A DNA stretch of 24,919 nt from a virus, in IMG/VR virus record IMGVR_UViG_3300028025_003181, positions 1 through 24,919 of that record, one strand, 5' to 3'. Positions within the stretch are counted from its first letter, which is position 1; each line of letters starts with the position of its first letter. Below the pieces are notes generated by a model, which did no database searches, was not told where the DNA came from, and saw only the letters and a program-made list of their open reading frames with translations. Shown piece by piece: positions 19,599-24,919 of the stretch. The translations under genes were made by a program, and so were the position numbers.

Positions 19599-20218
19599 GG
19601 AACTTCTGTAATAAATCCACCAGAATTGGGGTTTCCACCACCACCAGCATTTGCACCAGTTGGATCAGTGCGACCCCAATTTATATCGAGATTCTCGATG
19701 GCCACCACATATTGCAGACCCTCGTCTGTGGCATCCCTGACTTGTTGCTCCTCATAAGTGAAGCGTTTGATCTTTGGCCTGTTGGCATCAATCATTTGAT
19801 GCTCGATAGAAAGTGAGATGGTGGCTGTCTGGCCAAGACTGATTGACATCACATCCATGCGACCAGTAAACATTAAAGCCGCAGCGACCAGATCGTGATT
19901 GGCATCGAGCAAAGCAAAATAAATCTTTGCCGCCCTTCCCTGATAATTCTCGCCCAAAGCAATTGCAATGTGGTTTGAGTCAATTCCAGAGAGTGTCAGG
20001 GTTAACCCTTTAGCCTCAAGATTGGATGTTTCAGAGATTGTGTCGATTCCACCAAGCCCACCGACCGCCAAATAAGTGTTGCCACCATAGACAATCGACT
20101 TGCCACCATTTGTGTAGTAAATATGGCCAGATGAAAAGTCAAGATCGACTAAAAAGCAAACTGTCAGATTGTCGTCTGTCAGAGCCGATGTGATGGCACT
20201 GGCAAGGCTTCGGGTCAT
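19595..20218 (-). CDS. Distal tail/baseplate-hub-like protein, 207 aa
   Basis: MTRSLASAITSALTDDNLTVCFLVDLDFSSGHIYYTNG...IVYGGNTYLAVGGLGGIDTISETS is a beta-rich module of the DUF2163/baseplate-hub type, followed by IALGENYQGRAAKIYFALLDANHD and a C-terminal Gly-rich tail (GANAGGGGNPNSGGF). The order tape measure - distal tail protein - this protein - NlpC-like - hub is the standard layout of siphovirus tail tips. Exact family name is from recognition of the layout and of the N-terminal strand pattern. ATGA overlaps on both sides. Confidence 0.75.
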   Translation of the reverse strand: MTRSLASAITSALTDDNLTVCFLVDLDFSSGHIYYTNGGKSIVYGGNTYLAVGGLGGIDTISETSNLEAKGLTLTLSGIDSNHIAIALGENYQGRAAKIYFALLDANHDLVAAALMFTGRMDVMSISLGQTATISLSIEHQMIDANRPKIKRFTYEEQQVRDATDEGLQYVVAIENLDINWGRTDPTGANAGGGGNPNSGGFITEVP

Positions 20219-20775
20219 ATCGCCTCCAAAAAGCCAGCAGAGACCGAATAAACGCCTTCCAGAGACTTGTTGATTGCAACCGATGTGCCATCAAGTCGCA
20301 TGATTGCTGAAGGGTTGTTGTAAGTCACAGAAGTCGATGCAGTTGGCTGAGTTCTGAAAGGTGGCTCGATTGTGTAAACACTTGAAGCCTTGCCAACAAT
20401 CATCTTGACCTCGTAATTGGCAAACTGAATAAAGTCCCCAATTGAAAGGCTCGATGATGACAAAGTTACAGTTGAGCCAGTTGAACTTGAAACTGTGATC
20501 GAGCCAGTCACAGTGCCGATTGGAGCAGTCTCACCGAATCTTGGCAAATAGACTGTGTTTGCCATACCGCGCATTTTGTAAAACAAAGCCTGAATCGGTG
20601 CGACCTCAGCCCTTGAAAGGTTGTTCCAAGCGACTGAGCAATACCATTTCGCACCAGCCAACTCGACTGTTTGAGACTGCTGGCTCAGAGGTGAGGTGAA
20701 AATCTGTGTGTTTGACCTCAACTCCCAAAGAGCAGATTGAGGTGTTTTGACACTAGGCCAAGCAAAGGTTGTCAT
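20215..20775 (-). CDS. Distal tail-like protein, 186 aa
   Basis: WPSVKTPQSALWELRSNTQIFTSPLSQQSQTVELAGAKWYCSVAWNNL is typical of the first tail-tip protein after the tape measure (WP....P....W.L..N...F.S...G..QT.E..G..W...). The C-terminal part, beginning GTVTGSITVSSSTGSTVTLSSSSLSIGD, is a beta domain. Such proteins link the tube to the hub. Sequence motifs are seen; the role is from position and family habit. Start at 20775 overlaps the tape measure stop. Confidence 0.78.
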   Translation of the reverse strand: MTTFAWPSVKTPQSALWELRSNTQIFTSPLSQQSQTVELAGAKWYCSVAWNNLSRAEVAPIQALFYKMRGMANTVYLPRFGETAPIGTVTGSITVSSSTGSTVTLSSSSLSIGDFIQFANYEVKMIVGKASSVYTIEPPFRTQPTASTSVTYNNPSAIMRLDGTSVAINKSLEGVYSVSAGFLEAI

Positions 20776-22739
20776 GCAAACGCTCCACCAGATTTCATTG
20801 ATCTGTAAATTTCCGCTTTGGCTTGTTCTTTAGCCTGATTCATTGCAGCCATGATCGATGATCTATCAGTCCGAGAGTCAATGTTGATGTTTTGAACAAC
20901 AGTCACGCCACCGCCACCAAGTTTGTTGTTTGGCACGATATTCCCAGAGCCATTAGGCACAAAGAGTTCAGGGCCACGCTCACCGACCATGTAAGGTGTA
21001 TTGGATGAAACAGGGCCACCCAATGCCCTTGCACCAAAGCCTTTGAAAAAATCACCCAAGAAACTAACAGCAGGGTCGCTGATATTCTTTTTAATCAGCA
21101 TCCTGAGAATGTCGCGCTGGATCGAGTTCACCATGTCAGTGAAGTTTAATTTGCCAGTCATAAAGGCTTCAGTCAAAGTGCTGGTGAACTCGTTGCCAAA
21201 GCCATTGATGGCTTCAATCAAAAGATCAATATCTGATTTGCCTTTTTCTGTGAATTTTTTTAATTCCTCACTTGCCAAACCAACAGAACGACTAAAAGTG
21301 TCAGGATCAATTAAGCCTTTACCAAGAACCATTTGCAGATTTTGGATTCTCTCGATGTAGTTTTCAAGAGGTGTTCGAGTGTCCTCAAAGATTTTCCTGA
21401 CAGCATCCGCTTGATCTTTAGCATCCTTGGTTATTTGCTCATCATATTTTTGTTGCTTTAGATCATTGTCGAGTTTTTCTTTATCGGCCTCGGTGATGTT
21501 TCTAATCAAAGCAAGATAAGTCTCATAAGCCTTAATTTGCTCGTCAGTTGCACCCAATCTAGCAAACTGAGCAACCTTGAGAGCGTCCTCGCCATCGGTG
21601 AGTTTTGTGACCTGATCGATGACAGACAGATAAGAATCTCGAATCTTTAAAAGAGACTTTTCTAATTCGTTGTCCTCTTTCTTTGCGTCTGCTGTAATCA
21701 GTGGCTGCAATGCTTTTTTACCAGCAGGACTTTTTAGGCCAAGCAATCGCCTGTCCATCCCACTAATATCTTCTGGCTTTGCAACACCGACACCCTCAGC
21801 CTTTTGGATGTCTTGCAGATATTTAAGCCGAGCCTCTAGTCTCTTATTTGTCTGATCCAGAGCAAATGTGTCTGCATTTTTCTTTTTGTAAATCTCAATG
21901 AGATTGTTGTTGGCCTCAAGTTGCTCTCTGACCGACTTTAAATTTTCAGCAGTGGTGTTAAATGGATTGATTGTGCCAAGATTGACAATCGCCTCCATGA
22001 AACTGCCTGAATGCTTAGTGCCTGATTGAAACTCAATAATTAGTTTGGACATTCCCTCAAGCATCGGGTTAATGCCATCAACTAAAACAGCCTTAAATTG
22101 CTGATTGAGTTTTGTAATGTTATCGTTAAACTTCTCAGCATTCTGAGCAAACTCATCACCAAAACTTGCACCAAACTCTTTGATTCCCTGTTTTCCAGTA
22201 TTCAGAAAAGGAATCAGATCAGCACCAGCCTTGCCAAACAAAGCCATTGCATATTGGGTCTTTGTAGCCCCATCAGCCGCGCCCTCAAATGCTCCCGCCA
22301 CATCGCCAAGAATGTCAGCAGTTGGCCTAATATTGCCATTCGCATCCTTGACGTTGATGCCTAGATTCTTAAATGCTTGAGATTGTTCTTTAGTGCCAGA
22401 GGCCGCCTCTGCAATGCTCTTGTTTAGTTTGATAAGAGCCGAGCCAAGTTGCTCGTTTGATACACCAGCAAGATCAGCCGTGTTTGAGAGTGACGATAAC
22501 TCGCTGACTGCAATGCCTGTCTTTTGAGACAGTTTATTCATGTTGTCAGCACTGTCGATCAAGCCCTTGATCTGAGCCGCGCTTCCAATGGCCGCCAAGA
22601 CAGCAGTCAGACCAGCGATCTTGCCTGTCACCGCACCAACACTGGTGCTTAGATCAGTAAGACCGCCTTTGACTGATTTGAAAGCCGCGCCAGTCCTGTC
22701 CTGAGCAACAATGTCAATGCTTACATCTTTACTTGCCAT
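20772..22739 (-). CDS. Tape measure protein, 655 aa
   Basis: N-terminal SKDVSIDIVAQDRTGAAFKSVKGGLTDLSTSVGA and a hydrophobic segment IAGLTAVLAAIGSAAQIKGL (about 39-58), then LSQKTGIAVSELSSLSNTADLAGVSNEQLGSALIKLN, the hallmark of phage tail tape measure proteins. Long helical coiled-coil middle (260-500) and the typical end FGARALGGPVSSNTPYMVGERGPELFVPNGSG. It sets tail length; by the usual ~1.5 A per residue rule this would give a tail of roughly 100 nm (inference). Start ATG 22739 lies 11 bases inside the frameshift extension of the upstream chaperone gene. Confidence 0.95.
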   Translation of the reverse strand: MASKDVSIDIVAQDRTGAAFKSVKGGLTDLSTSVGAVTGKIAGLTAVLAAIGSAAQIKGLIDSADNMNKLSQKTGIAVSELSSLSNTADLAGVSNEQLGSALIKLNKSIAEAASGTKEQSQAFKNLGINVKDANGNIRPTADILGDVAGAFEGAADGATKTQYAMALFGKAGADLIPFLNTGKQGIKEFGASFGDEFAQNAEKFNDNITKLNQQFKAVLVDGINPMLEGMSKLIIEFQSGTKHSGSFMEAIVNLGTINPFNTTAENLKSVREQLEANNNLIEIYKKKNADTFALDQTNKRLEARLKYLQDIQKAEGVGVAKPEDISGMDRRLLGLKSPAGKKALQPLITADAKKEDNELEKSLLKIRDSYLSVIDQVTKLTDGEDALKVAQFARLGATDEQIKAYETYLALIRNITEADKEKLDNDLKQQKYDEQITKDAKDQADAVRKIFEDTRTPLENYIERIQNLQMVLGKGLIDPDTFSRSVGLASEELKKFTEKGKSDIDLLIEAINGFGNEFTSTLTEAFMTGKLNFTDMVNSIQRDILRMLIKKNISDPAVSFLGDFFKGFGARALGGPVSSNTPYMVGERGPELFVPNGSGNIVPNNKLGGGGVTVVQNINIDSRTDRSSIMAAMNQAKEQAKAEIYRSMKSGGAFA

Positions 22740-23213
22740 TGCTTCTCTCCGACTGAAACTTAATCCAAACTTGCCATTCTAGGAACTCCTCAACAGACAT
22801 TTCCTCGATCTCGCCAACTGTTTTGTGTAACTTCTCAGCAAGATAAAACATGAACTGTCGCTCAGGAGTCTCCCTTAGTTTTTTTCGAGTTCCTTGAAAT
22901 CAACTCGCATGATTTCTGTTGAAACTCTTTCCAAAATTGAGGCATCGACCATGTTTCGCAAAACTGGCTTGTCCTCGATGGTGAAAATCTTTCCACCCTC
23001 TTTATCAAGGCACTTCATCACCAACAACTCAACCAGAGTGTCAGCCTCAGAATTGCCCAATCGAGTCACCGCCTGAAGTCTTGCTTTGTCTTTCAGTGTG
23101 AAAGGCTCAACATAAACGATCAGAGGGCCATTCTCGTCACCCCATTCAGGCACTTCAATTGCCTTGATCTGGAGTGACTTGAAATGGGCTTTTGCCCGAT
23201 CAATCGCGCTCAT
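22729..23213 (-). CDS. Frameshifted tail assembly chaperone (gpGT-like), 161 aa by -1 shift
   Basis: The 0-frame gene ends at TAA 22877-22875. The heptamer A AAA AAC at 22884-22878 is in the exact X XXY YYZ phase directly before this stop. A -1 slip continues as LRETPERQFMFYLAEKLHKT then VGEIEEMSVEEFLEWQVW to TAA 22731-22729, adding 49 residues. The extension is helical and resembles the T part of lambda GT (ends WQ.W..F). It overlaps the tape measure start by 11 bases. AAGGA (22895-22891) lies six bases before the heptamer and may stimulate slipping, as internal ribosome binding sites do in dnaX. Fusion chaperones bind the tape measure and recruit tail tube subunits. Confidence 0.88.
22875..23213 (-). 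CDS. Tail assembly chaperone (gpG-like), 112 aa
   Basis: Position between tail tube and tape measure plus the slippery end identify this as the short chaperone. The sequence MSAIDRAKAHFKSLQIKAIEV, then LIVYVEPFTLKDKARLQAVT, LVELLVMKCLDKEGGKIFTIED and RNMVDASILERVSTEIM fits the tail assembly chaperone fold of lambda-like phages (V.P.T...K..L..., L.......D..G...F...D...L). ATG 23213 shares a base with the upstream stop (TGATG); the TTG at 23216 is less likely. See the frameshift entry for the long form. Confidence 0.85.
   Translation of the reverse strand: MSAIDRAKAHFKSLQIKAIEVPEWGDENGPLIVYVEPFTLKDKARLQAVTRLGNSEADTLVELLVMKCLDKEGGKIFTIEDKPVLRNMVDASILERVSTEIMRVDFKELEKN
22878..22884 (-). promoter_or_regulatory. 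Programmed -1 frameshift slippery heptamer A AAA AAC
   Basis: In the gene frame the codons are GAA-AAA-AAC-TAA, so the heptamer is A AAA AAC followed immediately by the 0-frame stop. This is one of the best-known bacterial -1 slippery sequences, used in many siphovirus tail chaperone genes. The -1 frame stays open for 49 codons and ends inside the tape measure start. Confidence 0.88.
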
Positions 23214-23602
23214 CAAGCTGCTGTGCTGAGAGTCAATGCACCAGTGCCTTGCAATGTGATTGAAGCCTCAACCATGCCATCAAAAGATGAATTGATTGTC
23301 AGACCAGTCACGATTGCCGAGCCTGTGTAATATTTATCGCCAGCCGTTGCACCTTCGGGATAAGCCGAGAATGTAACGCTTGCACCGACAGTCATGGCCA
23401 TTTGGCCAGCGTCAGCCTCATCCCAGAAAACGTCAACTGAACCAGTAAAGGTTGTCAGTGAGGATTTGTAGGTGCGAGCCGCATCGCCCATCGATGTGTC
23501 CTCTAATGTGTCAGCAGACTCGGAAATCGAGAAACTGCGAATCTCGCCAATGGTGTTTGCACCAACTTTGAGTGTACCTTCTGAACCAGTATGAGTAGCC
23601 AT
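23213..23602 (-). CDS. Major tail tube protein, 129 aa
   Basis: GSEGTLKVGANTIGEIRSFSISESADTLEDTSMGDAARTYKSSLTTFTGSVDVFWDEAD is the standard start of small siphovirus tail tube proteins. Strands TVGASVTFSAYPEG..AGDKYYTGSAIVTGLTINSSFDGMVEASITLQGTGAL complete the single beta-sandwich domain with a loop. Many copies stack as hexamers to make the tail tube. AAGGGG seven bases before ATG 23602. Length fits the short tube proteins (without the extra C-terminal Ig domain of lambda V). Confidence 0.92.
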   Translation of the reverse strand: MATHTGSEGTLKVGANTIGEIRSFSISESADTLEDTSMGDAARTYKSSLTTFTGSVDVFWDEADAGQMAMTVGASVTFSAYPEGATAGDKYYTGSAIVTGLTINSSFDGMVEASITLQGTGALTLSTAA

Positions 23603-23638
23603 AATTAAGCCCCTTTCAAGTTTTACAATTTTGCCACA

Positions 23639-24082
23639 TTAAGCAGCAGATTCAACATCATTTTCTCTTGTCGAGTAAGTTACCTCAACAGTGAAACGCC
23701 CAACACCCACCACTTGTTCTCCATCCCCTGAATAATCAGATTCAAAAGCGACTGTGTTGATGTCCTTTGCTTTGCCACCAAGCGTGATATTCTGATAGAG
23801 GGCTTCCTCTACCTCAACCGCAATGGTGTCAATCGTATTGTCAAAATTAGTGTTTGCCATGACATAACACTCAACCATCACCTCTAAAACTCTCAACTGA
23901 GTTCTGGGTCTGGTCATTGTTTCATTTGTCGATGTCTCTGACTTTGTATAAACAATGAGTGCTGGCAGTTTGCCAGACTCAAATGGATAAACCCGAGACT
24001 TGAAAACCCGAGTGCCAGTCGTTGTCAGACCAGTCAAAGCAGTGACTACCGCATCCCTGATTTGCTGCCGAACATGGCTCAT
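23639..24082 (-). CDS. Tail terminator-like protein (gpU-like), 147 aa
   Basis: HVRQQIRDAVVTALTGLTTTGTRVFKSRVYPFESGKLPALIVYTKSE, followed by RVLEVMVECYVMANTNFDNTIDTIAVEVEEALY and GVGRFTVEVTYSTRE. This follows the tail terminator plan (N-terminal helix, V...R..P......PA..V......E, then strands and a helix with D.D.......VE.A). It caps the tube and joins it to the head. Located directly before the tail tube gene in the transcript, as in lambda-like phages; start by TAATG overlap with the joining protein. Confidence 0.85.
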   Translation of the reverse strand: MSHVRQQIRDAVVTALTGLTTTGTRVFKSRVYPFESGKLPALIVYTKSETSTNETMTRPRTQLRVLEVMVECYVMANTNFDNTIDTIAVEVEEALYQNITLGGKAKDINTVAFESDYSGDGEQVVGVGRFTVEVTYSTRENDVESAA

Positions 24083-24384
24083 TATTGTTTCTCCAAAACT
24101 ATCATTGTCATGCCAGTCCCATCGTCCTGAACAATTCTGGACTTATAACTAACTCTGGCAATCAGGAAGGCATCACCCTCAGTGCATGACTCCACATCCG
24201 AGGTGCGAACCATGAGTCTGGGTTGCTGAATAGCAAAGCCCACATCCCCACCAGTCTCGACATCGATGAACTGATTGTCAAAGATTCCTCGAATAGTCTT
24301 TGGGACTCCATTCTGGATTGTGTATTTCACATCAATCCCAAAGTCTTTCAAGTACATCAAGCGATCAGCAGCAGACTCAAACAT
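24082..24384 (-). CDS. Head-tail joining protein (gpFII-like), 100 aa
   Basis: MFESAADRLMYLKDFGIDVKYT, then IRGIFDNQFIDVETGGDVGFAIQQPRLMVRTSDVESCTEGDAFLIARVSYKSRIVQDDGTGMTMIVLEKQ. The order of strands with FD..F..V..G...V....P.L..R..D.......D......Y.V...Q.DG.G...L.L is typical of lambda FII-like head-tail attachment proteins. Start ATG 24384 is preferred (GGAAGG upstream, matches the family length); a GTG at 24402 in the same frame is possible. Overlaps the upstream gene by 8 bp. Confidence 0.85.
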   Translation of the reverse strand: MFESAADRLMYLKDFGIDVKYTIQNGVPKTIRGIFDNQFIDVETGGDVGFAIQQPRLMVRTSDVESCTEGDAFLIARVSYKSRIVQDDGTGMTMIVLEKQ

Positions 24385-24595
24385 TCTTTTTTGGCCTTCC
24401 ACGCTTAATTATTGGCATGGCATCCGATATTTCTAAACCAAGACTCTTATTCACCAGTGGAGTTTCAAAAGTATGCAAAACGCATCTCTCCATTTGAATA
24501 AGACTCTTGCCTTCTAAATCAGGCAATTCCAAGACATCGCCCATTCGGGCTTTGCCTTGGGTTGTCATCGTATTACGAATGAAAAATAAATTCAT
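24377..24595 (-). CDS. Small protein between head and joining genes, 72 aa
   Basis: MNLFFIRNTMTTQGKARMGD, then VLELPDLEGKSLIQMERCVLHTF and a basic end IIKRGRPKKNV resembling an AT-hook (GRPKK). I do not recognise the family. Context: head decoration-like gene upstream, joining protein downstream; short proteins of this kind in phages can be head completion or capsid accessory factors. Start could also be ATG 24568, since neither ATG has a clear ribosome binding site. Confidence 0.65.
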   Translation of the reverse strand: MNLFFIRNTMTTQGKARMGDVLELPDLEGKSLIQMERCVLHTFETPLVNKSLGLEISDAMPIIKRGRPKKNV

Positions 24596-24597
24596 GT

Positions 24598-24919
24598 TTA
24601 GCTGACGTATTGATACTCACCAATCAACTCGACACCAATTTTGTAAGACGCTGTGCCAGCAACAGTGCAAACTGCTTTGACAAAACGCTTCATTTCATTT
24701 TTATTAACGCTCAATTTCTGAACGCTGGCTGTGTTTCCAACTTCAGTAAATGTTGCACCAGTTACATCTGTGTAAGAACCACCAGAGGTGTCGCTGTGAG
24801 TCAACTTGACATTGCAAGTTGCACCAGCACCGCCAGCAGAACAATTAAGAATAACTGCCACTTCGTTTGTGTATTGAAGCAAATCAACAGCAGAACCAGT
24901 AGTTGTCGCAGTGATTGTG
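24598..24919 (-). CDS. Partial head decoration/minor capsid-like protein (runs off the window)
   Basis: The open frame continues upstream through the right edge; visible residues begin TITATTTGSAVDLLQYTNEV and continue LTHSDTSGGSYTDVTGATFTEVG, then KLSVNKNEMKRFVKAVCTVAG and KIGVELIGEYQYV. The pattern (G.AVDLLQY...V.VIL..........V.L..S...GG.YTDV.GATFT.V...G.....K....KRFVKAV.T..G) is common in short phage head/capsid-associated proteins placed between capsid and head-tail joining genes. N-terminus and true start lie beyond base 24919, so family and length cannot be finished. Confidence 0.75.
   Translation of the reverse strand, partial: TITATTTGSAVDLLQYTNEVAVILNCSAGGAGATCNVKLTHSDTSGGSYTDVTGATFTEVGNTASVQKLSVNKNEMKRFVKAVCTVAGTASYKIGVELIGEYQYVS

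Noticed and set aside
1-24919. CRISPR array, integrase/attachment site, toxin-antitoxin or known anti-defence genes
   Set aside because: No regularly spaced direct repeats, and no protein motif of these classes recognised in either strand.

Overview
The window is part of the genome of a lambda-like, long-tailed (siphovirus-type) phage or prophage. The right three quarters carry the head-tail joining, tail, tail fibre and lysis genes of a non-contractile-tailed phage. The left quarter carries phage recombination, replication and accessory genes. No terminase, portal, major capsid, integrase or repressor is visible; head genes probably lie beyond the right end. Several small conserved-looking proteins (134-595, 678-896, 2835-3041, 3919-4278, 4275-4472, 4589-4783, 7136-7426) resemble proteins I associate with phages of Betaproteobacteria/Burkholderiales. 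With the moderate, AT-leaning base composition, this suggests a freshwater betaproteobacterial host. That host assignment is inference. The gram-negative host is better supported, by the complete spanin pair (Rz/Rz1).

Layout. (1) 1-4472, minus strand: a leftward operon. It starts at 4472 with a Cys-rich small protein and a winged-helix-like protein, followed by a 463-bp gene-free stretch full of inverted repeats (3456-3918). Next come a replication-protein-like gene, a small protein, an HNH endonuclease gene inserted exactly at the rusA start, RusA, NinB and a run of very small genes, two of them about 30-residue membrane proteins. A YbcO/DUF1364-like nuclease is cut by the left edge. (2) 4589-7426, plus strand: a divergent operon with two small proteins, an ERF single-strand annealing protein, an unknown protein, a PD-(D/E)XK exonuclease, SSB and one more small protein. 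Together these form a phage recombination module. (3) 24919 down to 7423, minus strand: the late operon. In order of transcription it has a partial head protein, head-tail joining proteins, tail terminator, tail tube, G/GT tail assembly chaperones (with an A AAA AAC slippery site), tape measure, three distal tail proteins, the J-like tail hub/tip protein, tail fibre with an S74 self-cleaving chaperone, several small structural proteins, then a long lysis cassette. The cassette has a holin candidate, several one-helix microproteins, a second HNH gene, a lipoprotein, a two-helix membrane protein, Rz with Rz1 embedded in another frame, and a GH19 endolysin. The late operon and the recombination operon converge with overlapping stop codons at 7423-7426.

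Gene packing is extreme: most neighbours overlap by ATGA, TGATG or TAATG, implying translational coupling. Using these overlaps I recognised nine coding regions of 29-56 residues (592-681, 1101-1271, 1268-1360, 4820-4978, 9235-9405, 9402-9557, 10533-10661, 10658-10750, 11973-12119). The main things worth a second look are the structured gene-free region at 3743-3895, the 11-bp direct repeat that frames the first HNH element and regenerates the rusA start, the frameshift site in the tail chaperone gene, the set of tiny membrane proteins, and the exact 22-residue repeat array in the 11197-11973 protein.
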